Below, piece by piece: positions 17,137 through 25,946 of a DNA stretch of 64,000 nt (the stretch's first letter is position 1; every line of letters begins with the position of its first letter). The notes under the pieces are model-generated. The model was not told the origin of the DNA, did not search any database, and saw only the letters and a list, made by a program, of their open reading frames with translations. The position numbers and the translations under genes were made by a program. This stretch comes from Thermoplasmata archaeon (GTDB lineage: Archaea > Thermoplasmatota > Thermoplasmata > Thermoplasmatales > GCA-001856825), in NCBI GenBank assembly GCA_021817415.1, contig JAKAUZ010000003.1:186001-250000 (forward strand), given 5' to 3'.

Positions 17137-17312
17137 GGCTATTCTGGAACGAGCGGTATATTACGTAGTTGCACATTGTTCATTTAACTGAAGACTGCTT
17201 TCCGACATTCTCTGTAACAGAGGGCATTCCTCCAGTTATCGCCAATGAGTCACATCTAGAGAGGCAATAGAAGGGAACAGAAATATAGAATGAAATTAAT
17301 TGGGCCCCAAAA

Positions 17313-17834
17313 TCACAAAAGGTCAGCCATCTCCAGGAACGTTTCAATCATCCTGGCAGTCAATCCCCATATGGTCCCTCTTTCAAGATCAAAATAGAGT
17401 TCATTCCCTTCTATTCTTCGGCTCAAGATTATTGAAGGTATAGGTACCCAGGAAAGAAAATCCGTCTCGCTGGACTGCACGAGGGGATAATTTCCAACGA
17501 TCTCAAAAACAAAGACAAACACCATCAGGTTCGTCCTGTTTCTTGGGGAAAGAGGACCAAAATATCCAAGCAGAGCGCTGGATGGGACATCTATCCCAGT
17601 CTCCTCTTTAATTTCCCTCCTTGCAGTATTCAGCAAATTTAAATCGCTCCCCTTGAAATGTCCTCCTGGAAGCGCAAACTGGCCAGCCCAGGGATCTTTA
17701 AGGGCCAAGCTCCTTCTTTCAATGATGATATTTGAATCGCTTATTATCAATCCGGTAGCGGCGTACTCGTTATCGCTGCCCAGAATGATATCCCCCTTCT
17801 TCAATCTCTCCCTCAATTTCTCTGTATCCAACAA
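17313..17834 (-). CDS. Nudix hydrolase, CoA-pyrophosphatase type
   Basis: A 173-aa Nudix enzyme. The box reads LPGGHFKGSDLNLLNTARREIKEETGID, with the catalytic REIKEETG and the D-L-N-L pattern typical of CoA diphosphatases, which cut CoA to 3',5'-ADP and phosphopantetheine. The start is TTG 17834 (or TTG 17831); the TATA-like TTTTATATTTT lies about 26 bases upstream, so the mRNA is probably leaderless. It diverges from the thiamine-binding protein gene. The substrate is inferred from the motif. Confidence 0.85.
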   Translation of the reverse strand: MLDTEKLRERLKKGDIILGSDNEYAATGLIISDSNIIIERRSLALKDPWAGQFALPGGHFKGSDLNLLNTARREIKEETGIDVPSSALLGYFGPLSPRNRTNLMVFVFVFEIVGNYPLVQSSETDFLSWVPIPSIILSRRIEGNELYFDLERGTIWGLTARMIETFLEMADLL

Positions 17835-17851
17835 CTTAATGAAATGGAGTA

Positions 17852-17862
17852 AAAATATAAAA
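17852..17862 (-). promoter_or_regulatory. TATA box for the Nudix gene
   Basis: TTTTATATTTT on the minus strand is centred 23-26 bases before the two possible TTG starts. This favours a leaderless transcript with a TTG start codon. Confidence 0.4.
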
Positions 17863-17872
17863 AGTAAGTTGC

Positions 17873-17884
17873 TAAATAATATAT
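17873..17884 (+). promoter_or_regulatory. TATA box for the thiamine-binding protein gene
   Basis: AAATAATATATT is centred about 28 bases before ATG 17907. No ribosome-binding site precedes the ATG, so transcription probably starts at the start codon. Confidence 0.45.
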
Positions 17885-17906
17885 TCGTTTTTACGTTACC
17901 ATACCG

Positions 17907-18212
17907 ATGATAATAGCTGAAGTAAGTTTCATGCCATTTGGAGTTGGCCTGTCTGTAGGAGATTACGTTATAGAAGCGCTTAAAACGTTCAAACGATTAA
18001 GGATTAAATTCACACCAAATAGCATGGGGACGGTCATTGAGGCAGAAACCATCGATGAAATTTTTAATGCGGTGAAGGAGGCAGAGAAATCAATTATCTC
18101 GATGGGAGTTAAACGACTGGATACAATACTCAAGATAGACCACAGAATAGACAGGGAAAACACGTCTGAGATCAAAATGAAGAGAATTACTGATGCAATG
18201 GGGGTAGTCTGA
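17907..18212 (+). CDS. MTH1187 family thiamine-binding protein
   Basis: This 101-aa protein matches the MTH1187/YkoF-like family of small ferredoxin-fold proteins that bind thiamine or its pyrimidine part. Seen features are IIAEVSFMPFGVGLSVGDYV at the start, SMGTVIEAETIDEIFNAVKEA in the middle and GVKRLDTILKIDHRID at the end. The length is normal. The 29-codon membrane peptide follows after one base, so the two form an operon. Specific ligand binding is from family knowledge only. Confidence 0.88.
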   Translation: MIIAEVSFMPFGVGLSVGDYVIEALKTFKRLRIKFTPNSMGTVIEAETIDEIFNAVKEAEKSIISMGVKRLDTILKIDHRIDRENTSEIKMKRITDAMGVV

Positions 18213-18213
18213 A

Positions 18214-18303
18214 ATGAACTTTAATTGGATCTGGATTATAGTAGTAATCCTTCTGCTAATTGGACTGGCATATTTTTATTTGAAGAACAAGGAAGGAATC
18301 TAA
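18214..18303 (+). CDS. 29-aa single-span membrane peptide
   Basis: The frame reads MNFNWIWIIVVILLLIGLAYFYLKNKEGI and stops at TAA 18301-18303. It is one hydrophobic helix followed by a basic tail (KNKEG), the classic layout of a small membrane protein with its C-terminus inside. It starts one base after the stop of the thiamine-binding protein gene, so it is probably cotranslated with it. It is too short for the ORF track. Its role is unknown; help to a membrane transporter is one possibility. Confidence 0.6.
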   Translation: MNFNWIWIIVVILLLIGLAYFYLKNKEGI

Positions 18304-18313
18304 AGCTGAAGTA

Positions 18314-18324
18314 ACTTATTTATG
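18314..18324 (+). promoter_or_regulatory. TATA box for the methyltransferase-MFS pair
   Basis: ACTTATTTATG is centred 26 bases before ATG 18345. This is the leaderless spacing seen at several other genes here. Confidence 0.4.
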
Positions 18325-18344
18325 GATATATGTAATATCTCAAA

Positions 18345-18890
18345 ATGAACCCTTACAATGGTCACAGATCACGTCACGGGGCAGGAAACGCAGGCAGGTT
18401 CTCTCCAGACATCATGAAAGAGATCATTGATTTCTTGGGCATCGGGGAAGAAGATTCTATTCTGGATTTAGGAGGAGGAGATGGTTTTTTCAGTAAAGGA
18501 TTCCTGTCAGTCTCCAAGAATGTGACACTGCTTGACAAGGTGGATTCGAATTTCAAGGAACTGGAAACTATGGGAATCAATACCATAATTGGCGATATGT
18601 GCAAATTCCACGACAGGGAATTCGACACAGTTTTTATGGCCAATGTGTATCACGATGCCGCTTATGAGTGCCATGATTCAATCAGGAATAATTTGAGACT
18701 GATTGCAAAGAAGAATGTTGCAATTCTGGATTTCAAGCCGGATGCCTCAGGATTTGGTCCTCCCTCATGGCTAAGGCTATCGAAACAACAGGTCATCAGT
18801 GATCTTGTCTCCTCCGGGTTCAAATTAGTAAGAGAGAAGGACCTTGAATATCACTATCTGCTCATCTTCGAGAAAAGCGAACTGAGATGA
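18345..18890 (+). CDS. Class I SAM-dependent methyltransferase
   Basis: A 181-aa Rossmann-fold methyltransferase. Motif I is ILDLGGGDGFFSKG near residues 40-53, the acidic residue after strand 2 is in TLLDKVDSN and the motif IV region is DTVFMANVYHD. The HGAGNAGRFSPD stretch before the fold resembles small archaeal methyltransferases of unknown target. The ATG of the MFS gene overlaps its stop (ATGA), so they are one operon with the TATA box just upstream. The substrate is unknown. Confidence 0.85.
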   Translation: MNPYNGHRSRHGAGNAGRFSPDIMKEIIDFLGIGEEDSILDLGGGDGFFSKGFLSVSKNVTLLDKVDSNFKELETMGINTIIGDMCKFHDREFDTVFMANVYHDAAYECHDSIRNNLRLIAKKNVAILDFKPDASGFGPPSWLRLSKQQVISDLVSSGFKLVREKDLEYHYLLIFEKSELR

Positions 18891-20065
18891 AAATTCCAGG
18901 GAACCTGGTCAACGTCCTCACTGCCAGAGCATTCCTCAGTTTCAGTTACGGTTTTCTCAATATAATATTGAGCATTTATCTGCATTCTCTCGGTTACCCA
19001 TTGTTGGAAATCGGATTGATTCTTGGGTCGGCAATACTCATCAGTGCAATCCTAACGTTTTTGCTTTCATTGCTTGCAGACCATTATGGGAGAAAATTCC
19101 TGCTTGTCATACTTTTCATTTTGTTCGCTGCATCGTCTGCTCTCTTCCTCTATACGAGAAACGTTGTCGTGCTTGCTATTCTCAGCGGACTCGGTGGATT
19201 CACTGGATCTGGTGGAGGTCCTATAGGTTCGGGAGGTCCGTTCGGGTCAGTGCAGACTGCGCTCATCACCGAAGTCTCTGAAAGGAAGAACTTCTCCAGA
19301 ATTCTTTCCTACGCGTCAATAATAGGGATGCTAGCGGCAAGCGCAGGCTCTTTCACGCTGGAAGGGCTTGAAATCTGGAGGGTGGGAGTGTATCAGCTGT
19401 TCTATCTCGCCGCGTTACTGGGGCTGGTCGGGGCCATTATATCCATGTTTCTTAAGGATAACGGAATCAGGAGCAAACACCTTCTCCCAAGGATATCATG
19501 GAAGAACATCATCAAGCTATCCATTCCGACCATCCCAAATGGGGTCGGTATAGGCTTCGTTGCTCCAATATTCTCTCTCTGGTTCAAGCTGAAGTTTGGA
19601 ATATCTACCGGAGAGATAGGGGTGATATATGGGATATCGAACCTTTTTGTCATACTGACCATGTTCATTTTACCGCGATTAGTAAAACCTGAAAGTGAAC
19701 TGACAGCAATAATTTCGACAAGAATAGTTTCTGCTTTTGCACTGCTGGCGATGGCGATAAGCCCGTTTCTCTGGTCAACAGCATTGCTATATGTACTCAG
19801 AAGCGGGATGCAGATGGGGGCAGTACCATTAAGACAGTCTTTTTCGATGGGCATAGTGCACGAATCTGAGAGGGCCACCACTTCAGGGACATCGTCGATG
19901 GTGAGGACAGGAGTATCTTCCGTTTCTCCTCCTATATCCACGCCACTCCTTTCAATGAATATCGATTACCCTCCGCTCATTGGGGGGCTGCTCACATTCC
20001 TCGATCCATTGCTGTACTATGTACTCTTCAGGAAGAATTTCGAGGGTGCAAGGAAGAATGCATAA
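18887..20065 (+). CDS. MFS transporter
   Basis: A 392-aa carrier with about 12 membrane helices. The loop between helices 2 and 3 reads LADHYGRKFLLV, a good match to the MFS signature G-x-x-x-D-R-x-G-R-R in its LADxxGRK form. A glycine-rich loop GGFTGSGGGPIGSGGPFG near residue 105 is unusual. It overlaps the methyltransferase gene by 4 bases. A role in export of a methylated compound is possible but not shown. It ends before a new promoter for the acyl-CoA dehydrogenase. Confidence 0.87.
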   Translation: MKIPGNLVNVLTARAFLSFSYGFLNIILSIYLHSLGYPLLEIGLILGSAILISAILTFLLSLLADHYGRKFLLVILFILFAASSALFLYTRNVVVLAILSGLGGFTGSGGGPIGSGGPFGSVQTALITEVSERKNFSRILSYASIIGMLAASAGSFTLEGLEIWRVGVYQLFYLAALLGLVGAIISMFLKDNGIRSKHLLPRISWKNIIKLSIPTIPNGVGIGFVAPIFSLWFKLKFGISTGEIGVIYGISNLFVILTMFILPRLVKPESELTAIISTRIVSAFALLAMAISPFLWSTALLYVLRSGMQMGAVPLRQSFSMGIVHESERATTSGTSSMVRTGVSSVSPPISTPLLSMNIDYPPLIGGLLTFLDPLLYYVLFRKNFEGARKNA

Positions 20066-20104
20066 TATTTAAGATTCAGTTAATGGTATTTGATCGGTGA
20101 TGAC

Positions 20105-21367
20105 TTGGAGGATTTTCTGCTGAAACAGGATGAAATAGATTTCAGGAATGAAGTAAGGAAGGTTGTTAAGGACATTCCCCATAACCTGATTAGAGACATA
20201 GAATCAGAGAAAGTGAAATTTCCAAGAGAATTCATAGAAATAATTACCAGGAGCAGGATCGCGGGCGCAAGATTCCCCGAAGCATACGGGGGGAGAGCGA
20301 AGGGCTGGGTTGCAGAAATGGCTGCGATAGAGGAAATGGGTTATCTGGGGTTCACCCTGAGCTGCATGTATTCACTCGGTTCAATAGTAGGGGAACCGAT
20401 AAACAGATTCGGAACCAAAGAGCAGAAGGAGATTTACCTCAGGGGAATAACGTCAGGCGATAAGTATGGGGCCGAAGCAATAACAGAGCCGTCCGGAGGC
20501 TCAGATCTTTTTGGAATGATGCATACAACTGCCGAAAGGAAAGGAAATAAGTTCCTGCTGAATGGCCAGAAGAGATTCATTGTCGGTGGTCAGGGAGCTG
20601 ATTTCTTCGTCACCTATGCACTGACTGACAAAGACGCAAAGCCAAGATCAAAGGGAGTTAGCGCGATGATTGTCGACAGGGAATCCAAAGGGATAAAAGT
20701 TGAAACTATGTACGGCCTGATGGGGAACCGAGGAGGGGGAACGGCGAGGATTGTTTTCAAGGATGCGGAAGTTCCAGAAGAAAATGTCATCGGGGAGGTC
20801 AACAAGGGATACGATGTGTTCAACAGGATGATGGTACCTGAGAGACTTACTACATCAGCAGGTTCGATAGGTGTTGCGCTGGCAGCCATGGAAATAGCGA
20901 CAAAATACGCTTCCATGAGGGAGGCTTTCGGTTCCAAGCTTGTCGATCATGAGGGCGTCAATTTCAAGATATCGGAAAGCCTGACTGCCATTACTGCAGC
21001 CTCATCACTTGTGTACGCAGCTTCAAGGGCGGCAGAAGAACTGGATAAAGGCAAGATGAGCCTCTCTACTGCAAGGAAGCTAATATCAATGGCCAAATTG
21101 AATTCAACTGAAGTGATGTGGACTTCTGTTAACAACGCAATGCAGATCATGGGTGGGATTGGATATACAACAGTATACCCAATTGAGAGATTACTAAGGG
21201 ACTCAAGACTCGGGCTCATCTGGACAGGAACGAGCGAGGTAATGAAACTCATAATTCAGCACGAGTATCTCAGGGAAATAAACTCAGGTGCCATAACCAA
21301 GGACAAGAGAAATGTGGAGCTGGACGCCCTAGACTTCCAGCTAGAGGAAGAAAAAGTTTACAAATGA
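20105..21367 (+). CDS. Acyl-CoA dehydrogenase family protein
   Basis: An FAD enzyme of about 420 aa that oxidises acyl-CoA to enoyl-CoA. Signatures are EAITEPSGGSD near residue 135 (FAD/substrate motif), NGQKRFIVGG and QIMGGIGYT near the C-terminus. The usual catalytic Glu of the YEGT motif is replaced (LIWTGTSEVMK), but VPERLTTSAGSIG offers a Glu at the place used by isovaleryl- and long-chain-type enzymes. The track begins at TTG 20090; TTG 20105 is preferred because GGTGA lies 4 bases upstream. It stands alone, with AATATTTAAG upstream as possible promoter. The acyl substrate is unknown. Confidence 0.9.
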   Translation: MEDFLLKQDEIDFRNEVRKVVKDIPHNLIRDIESEKVKFPREFIEIITRSRIAGARFPEAYGGRAKGWVAEMAAIEEMGYLGFTLSCMYSLGSIVGEPINRFGTKEQKEIYLRGITSGDKYGAEAITEPSGGSDLFGMMHTTAERKGNKFLLNGQKRFIVGGQGADFFVTYALTDKDAKPRSKGVSAMIVDRESKGIKVETMYGLMGNRGGGTARIVFKDAEVPEENVIGEVNKGYDVFNRMMVPERLTTSAGSIGVALAAMEIATKYASMREAFGSKLVDHEGVNFKISESLTAITAASSLVYAASRAAEELDKGKMSLSTARKLISMAKLNSTEVMWTSVNNAMQIMGGIGYTTVYPIERLLRDSRLGLIWTGTSEVMKLIIQHEYLREINSGAITKDKRNVELDALDFQLEEEKVYK

Positions 21368-21474
21368 CAGGAGCGTGGAATGTATCAGTAAGAATTCAGA
21401 AATCGTCAAATCATATCTCTTCCAAATTTTTTCGCGCAGTAAGGCAAGATTATTTTGCACTATTTAATCAAAGA

Positions 21475-22317
21475 TCAACCCAAAAGCACATAAAGAATGA
21501 GAAAGGACACAATGATGAAAGGGATTGGAAAATTAAATTTCATCATTACTTTATCTTTGAATTCGGGATCGCCCTTTCTCCATAGTGCCATTTGAACCGT
21601 TATTATTGCAGCAACTATTAACACCATTATAATCAGAAGGATACTTGGAAATGAAAAGAAGGTAAATGAAACAAGTGCACCAAAGAACGTTACAACTGCA
21701 GGGATATCCACTCTACCCCTGCAAAGAACAGGAATAGTTTTCATCCCCATAGATGTGTCAAAGAGGTAATCTGAATTCTGGTAAAGTATGTCGAAGGCAG
21801 AAATCCAGAGGGAAACAAAAATCATCAACAGATATGGTCTAACGCTCCCAGGGAATGCATCCTTGCCGGCGACATATCCCGCCAGGACTATAAGGCCAAT
21901 AGAAAAACCAAGGACATAATGGCTGATCGCATGTATCTTCTTTGTCAATGGGTAAAGGTAGAAAAATAGGATTACAATAGGAGAAAGTATCCCAGCAAGT
22001 GTGTTGATTGAAAACGCAACAATCACGAAAATGGAACTGCTTGCGACCAAGGCAGCCTTTGCCTCCCTGAGAGATATCTTGCCTGTGACCAGTGCCCTTT
22101 CTGCGGTTCTTGGGTTAATTCTATCCAGGGGGAGGTCCATCAACCTATTTATGATCATGCCAGAAGTTCTTGCACTTATGCCTGCAATTCCCACCAGAAT
22201 CAGGACCTTGACTGAGAATACTCCCGCTAGCAAAACACCCATGTAGGCGAAGGGAAGGTCAAATGAACTGTGTTCAATCCTTATGAACTTCAGGAACTCC
22301 CTAAGGTCGAATCCCAT
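21475..22317 (-). CDS. UbiA-type prenyltransferase, probably for menaquinone (MqnP-like)
   Basis: A 280-aa integral membrane prenyltransferase with about 8-9 helices. The first Asp-rich motif appears as NRLMDLPLDRINPRTAERAL near residues 57-76 and the second as NSDYLFDTSMGMKTIP near 188. The form NR-x-x-D-x-x-x-D-x-x-NPRT is typical of the menaquinone/ubiquinone branch. It overlaps the UbiD gene by 17 bases. A UbiA/UbiD pair is the known final part of the futalosine menaquinone route (MqnP, MqnL). Thermoplasmatales make menaquinone-type quinones, so this fits, but other prenylated products cannot be excluded. Confidence 0.88.
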   Translation of the reverse strand: MGFDLREFLKFIRIEHSSFDLPFAYMGVLLAGVFSVKVLILVGIAGISARTSGMIINRLMDLPLDRINPRTAERALVTGKISLREAKAALVASSSIFVIVAFSINTLAGILSPIVILFFYLYPLTKKIHAISHYVLGFSIGLIVLAGYVAGKDAFPGSVRPYLLMIFVSLWISAFDILYQNSDYLFDTSMGMKTIPVLCRGRVDIPAVVTFFGALVSFTFFSFPSILLIIMVLIVAAIITVQMALWRKGDPEFKDKVMMKFNFPIPFIIVSFLILYVLLG

Positions 22318-23734
22318 ACCTTTTCAACTTGTCCTTCAATATAACCTCTTCATCAATCTCTATTTTCTCAGGCCAGGGTTTCTGGATTCCCTCACTTCGT
22401 CCCTTGATGGTTGCATCTATTATCATCTTCCCTCCCACATCCGGGAAAATGGAGGAATGGTCGAGTGAGTCGGATGGAGCCATTCTTATGATTTCAATGT
22501 CTCTGGACGGATCAGTTCTGGTAGCAACCGCCCAGAGGACTTCTTTCCTATCTTGGACATTAATGTCTTCATCCACCACAACAACATACTTTGTGAACAT
22601 CATCTGTCCACTAGATAGGATGGACATTCCCACCTTCCTCCCCTGGCCAGGATATCTCTTTTTTATGGAGACGAAAACAACATCATTGAATAATCCCTCC
22701 TCGGGGAGGAAAATATCATTGATTTCAGGTACCTGAAATTTTATTGCGGGGAGGAATATTCTTTCTATAGCTCTTCCTATAGGTACGTCTTCACTCCATA
22801 TTTTTCCCACTAAGATGGAATGGTAAATGAAGTCCTTGCGATGGAATATTTTAGTTATGTGAAAGACTGGGTAGAGGTCAACAGGGGTATAGTATCCAGT
22901 ATGGTCGCCAAACGGGCCCTCCTCCCTAGTCTCATCTGGATCGACAAATCCTTCTAATATTATTTCGGAAGTTGCAGGATATCTCAGGGATACGGTCTCT
23001 CCCTGCACCACATTATGTTTCTCGTTGCTCAGGTAGCCTGCAAATGCCATCTCATCAATTCCTTCAGGAAGCGGGGAGACTGCTGAAAAGAGAATTGAAG
23101 GACTGACCCCAATCGCCACAGCCACTTCCAGTTTCTTTCCAAGTTTCTTTGCTTTCTTGAGATGCATCGCACCTGTTTTCTGGGTTTGCCAGTGCATCCC
23201 TGTCGTCTCTCCGTCAAAAACCTGCATTCTATACATCCCGGCATTATAGACACCTGTTTCAGGGTCCCTAGTTATTACCACTGGAGCCGTAATGAATCTC
23301 CCTCCATCCTCCGGCCAGTGTTTGAGAATTGGAATATCGTCAAGTGTGATATCCCCCTTGTAATCCTTCACTGGACCATTTCCCACTTGGTTCACTGAAA
23401 AATTCTTGAGTTTGGAAAAAAGTTTCAGCCCATCGAGGAGCCCAGGTTTGCTAAGAAGAGAATCGAATATCCCCTGGAAATCACCAGCGAAATCCTCTGT
23501 TCTTCTTTCCATCACTGATTCAAATCTCTTCATCGTCCCAAATACATTCGTAATAACCGGGTTGGTGAATCCAGAGACCCTATTGAACAGCAGTGCAGGT
23601 CCCTCTTTTCTCTGATAATGGTTGGCAAGGGCTGAAATTTCAAGATCTACACTAAATTCCTCCTCTATTTCTCTTAAATCATTATTTTTCCGAAGTACTG
23701 ATATTGATTCCCTAAGATCTGGCGTCATTCTCAA
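22301..23734 (-). CDS. UbiD-family decarboxylase, probably for menaquinone (MqnL-like)
   Basis: A 477-aa prenylated-FMN-dependent decarboxylase. The active-site segment DETREEGPFGDHTGYYTP near residues 265-282 contains the conserved acidic residues, and TAPVVITRDPETGVYNAGMYR near 148 holds the cofactor-binding region. Its length is typical of UbiD. The order MFS-ubiD-ubiA with overlaps of 23 and 17 bases makes a tight operon. It probably decarboxylates the prenylated or unprenylated naphthoate intermediate of menaquinone synthesis; the UbiX-type flavin prenyltransferase it needs is not in the window. Confidence 0.9.
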   Translation of the reverse strand: MRMTPDLRESISVLRKNNDLREIEEEFSVDLEISALANHYQRKEGPALLFNRVSGFTNPVITNVFGTMKRFESVMERRTEDFAGDFQGIFDSLLSKPGLLDGLKLFSKLKNFSVNQVGNGPVKDYKGDITLDDIPILKHWPEDGGRFITAPVVITRDPETGVYNAGMYRMQVFDGETTGMHWQTQKTGAMHLKKAKKLGKKLEVAVAIGVSPSILFSAVSPLPEGIDEMAFAGYLSNEKHNVVQGETVSLRYPATSEIILEGFVDPDETREEGPFGDHTGYYTPVDLYPVFHITKIFHRKDFIYHSILVGKIWSEDVPIGRAIERIFLPAIKFQVPEINDIFLPEEGLFNDVVFVSIKKRYPGQGRKVGMSILSSGQMMFTKYVVVVDEDINVQDRKEVLWAVATRTDPSRDIEIIRMAPSDSLDHSSIFPDVGGKMIIDATIKGRSEGIQKPWPEKIEIDEEVILKDKLKRYGIRP

Positions 23735-24911
23735 CTCCCAATTTTATATCATTTCCACTTATATAACGATAAATGATAAATAGAGCAACTATTCCATACA
23801 CTGGGAAAGAGATCAGGAGGAGGAACAGCTTGTCATACCCGATTACGAGTGCCAGTGGAAGTAGCGAAAGAGGAGCTATGACGTGCCCAGAACTGCCTAT
23901 GAGGGAGAATTCCCAAGTTCCTGTTCCTACTCTTTCCTTTCCGTACACGGCAATAGGCGTGGAGTATATGGGGGAGATAGCTAAAGCCTCCGACTGAATA
24001 AGTAGTACACCAAAGAGTATCATGATGCTGCTTGAATGCAAGTACATCAAGATGAATCCAGGGATGGAAAGGGAATACCCAATAATTCCCACAATCAAAA
24101 GTGAGTTAATACCATGTAATTTTGAATACAATAAATATGCGGCCGCACCGCCAAACACCGTTGCAATTGCCCCCCAAGTGCCGAAAATAGTCATGGCACT
24201 TGAAATGATTGCGGGGGTGGAATAAACCGGGATGTATAAAGGCAAGATAACTGCCAGGGTGAGATTAAACCCTGCAATAGTCATCCAGAGTAGTCCATAT
24301 ATCCAGGTAAATTTGAAACCATATGTGCTCTTTGAGACCTCATCCTTCTCAAAGGATTGACTACCTCTAAGCAGAGATACAAACGGAACGAGTGAAATGA
24401 CCCCAAGAGCAGGTATTAAAATGAATGAAAGTTGAATTGGAAGGGAGACTGCAACGAGTGAACCAAGTGTCACGCCCGAAGGTATACCACTTATGGAAAT
24501 TGCTGATGCAGCACCTCTCTGTCTTTCGGTGAAAAGGAATGAATAAGCTATTGAATATATTTCCATCACAAAGCTTGAAGTTCCCTGAATGAATCTCAGG
24601 ATGAGGAATGACACAAGTGAATGGACGTATGGCAGAACAATTATAGTTCCTATGATCACGAGAAACATGAGAAGGGTGTATAATGAAGCGTTCCTGTGGA
24701 ATTTCATTATCCTTCCAAGTATTTTTCCAAATGGCATACCTGCGAAATAAACAATTGTGATAAGCATCACAAAGGAACTGCCATTCATAGGATTTCCCAA
24801 ATTTCTCAAGAATACTGGGGCAAGGAGAGTCACTGATGACAGGACACTGAAAATTATTGCTGTAGTTATAAATCCAACAAATGGAAGAGAGATCAATTTC
24901 CATTTTTGCAT
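23712..24911 (-). CDS. MFS-like transporter at the head of the ubiD-ubiA operon
   Basis: A 399-aa membrane protein with about 12 helices and MFS-type layout (first helix LISLPFVGFITTAIIFSVLSSV; loop GRIMKFHRN after helix 2; RFIQGTSSFVMEIYS in helix 4). The canonical GxxxDRxGRR loop is weak, so it is a divergent member. It overlaps ubiD by 23 bases and is preceded by a TATA box 26 bases before its ATG, so it is the first gene of the operon. Its substrate is unknown. Confidence 0.83.
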   Translation of the reverse strand: MQKWKLISLPFVGFITTAIIFSVLSSVTLLAPVFLRNLGNPMNGSSFVMLITIVYFAGMPFGKILGRIMKFHRNASLYTLLMFLVIIGTIIVLPYVHSLVSFLILRFIQGTSSFVMEIYSIAYSFLFTERQRGAASAISISGIPSGVTLGSLVAVSLPIQLSFILIPALGVISLVPFVSLLRGSQSFEKDEVSKSTYGFKFTWIYGLLWMTIAGFNLTLAVILPLYIPVYSTPAIISSAMTIFGTWGAIATVFGGAAAYLLYSKLHGINSLLIVGIIGYSLSIPGFILMYLHSSSIMILFGVLLIQSEALAISPIYSTPIAVYGKERVGTGTWEFSLIGSSGHVIAPLSLLPLALVIGYDKLFLLLISFPVYGIVALFIIYRYISGNDIKLGVENDARS

Positions 24912-24930
24912 GGTTTAGCAAATATCGGTC

Positions 24931-24940
24931 TCTATATAAT
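24931..24940 (-). promoter_or_regulatory. TATA box for the MFS-ubiD-ubiA operon
   Basis: ATTATATAGA on the minus strand is centred 25 bases before ATG 24911. The leader would be zero or a few bases long. Confidence 0.45.
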
Positions 24941-25123
24941 TCTAAATGCAACCTGTCCCAAGTTTTATGTCACTTAAAAGTGGACCATTGTACATGAGAC
25001 AAAGAATGCGCAAACATTTACTTCAGAAAGGGCTGCTTATTTGTTGTTATAACCGTCCTGTGGTCAACATAGAGAAAGGCGCAATATGCTCTTACGGATT
25101 AAAACAAAAGAAGTTAATGTTAA

Positions 25124-25912
25124 GTGAATGAATATTATGTCAACCGAGACATGGAAGAATTTACTAAAATCTCTGTCACTCCATTGAATATGGATTCAGT
25201 TATGGATACCGAATTCCCAGATGGAATCTCCTTCTTTTCTTCCTTCCTCTCCTACTATGCAAGAGAAGTCCTGGAGGTCGGCGGAGAAGCGTTTGTATCC
25301 AAGGATGCAGAAAACAGGATAAATGGCCTCTTTATTTACGATCAATTTGAAAAGACAGGAACGGTATTCACGAACAGCAGGGCAGTCTTCAATCTTTTTT
25401 ATGGGTTCAGACAGCACAGGTTCCTCTTTTCTGAGGTCATGACTGAGTTTGAAAATGAACCGTTTGACATTTATTCGATGAATCTGGCGAACTACATTGG
25501 GGACCACAGATTCAGGCACGAAGTGGAAATGGCTGAAGAGAATGAAATAGAAGAAATAGAAAGGTTCATGGCAATGGTGAATCCTGGGATGAATCCTGGA
25601 TGGGTAAGGGTTGCCATACACAATGGAGATAGGTGCTTTATCTCAAGACTTGGAGATGAAATAGCTGGTTTGGGATGGCTCTCCAAAGTGAACGGAGTCG
25701 GGAGGTTGCATTCTCTCTTCGTATCCCCAAAGTTCAGGGGAATGGGGATAGGGACAGATTTATTGAATGCGCGTCTATTCTGGCTCAGAGCATCTGGAAC
25801 CAAATGGGTATTTTCTGAAATATCGCAGTTCAACGTTCCTTCTGCCAGGATAGCAGCAAAGGGGGGAATGAAGAAAACAGGTGTGATTTATCTTTACTTC
25901 AGAAAGGTTTGA
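25124..25912 (+). CDS. GNAT-family acetyltransferase with an N-terminal extension
   Basis: A 262-aa protein whose C-terminal half is a GNAT domain: GRLHSLFVSPKFRGMGIGTDLLNAR holds the acetyl-CoA motif (R/Q-x-x-G-x-G/A as RGMGIG), followed by NVPSARIAAKGGMKKTGV. The first 120 or so residues are a second, degenerate alpha/beta unit. The start is GTG 25124 without clear ribosome-binding site. The gene stands alone on the plus strand between two minus-strand operons. The acceptor is unknown. Confidence 0.82.
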   Translation: MNEYYVNRDMEEFTKISVTPLNMDSVMDTEFPDGISFFSSFLSYYAREVLEVGGEAFVSKDAENRINGLFIYDQFEKTGTVFTNSRAVFNLFYGFRQHRFLFSEVMTEFENEPFDIYSMNLANYIGDHRFRHEVEMAEENEIEEIERFMAMVNPGMNPGWVRVAIHNGDRCFISRLGDEIAGLGWLSKVNGVGRLHSLFVSPKFRGMGIGTDLLNARLFWLRASGTKWVFSEISQFNVPSARIAAKGGMKKTGVIYLYFRKV

Positions 25913-25946
25913 CAGGATTGGAAATATAAAAAATATTTTAGAAGGC

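Larger units (their letters stand above)
16879..17312. other. Intergenic region with one possible tiny membrane-peptide gene
   Basis: About 430 bases without an ORF in the track. The only candidate gene I see is the minus-strand 31-codon frame at 16997-17092, with a clear TATA box upstream (listed separately). I saw no tRNA or other RNA gene. Confidence 0.5.
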
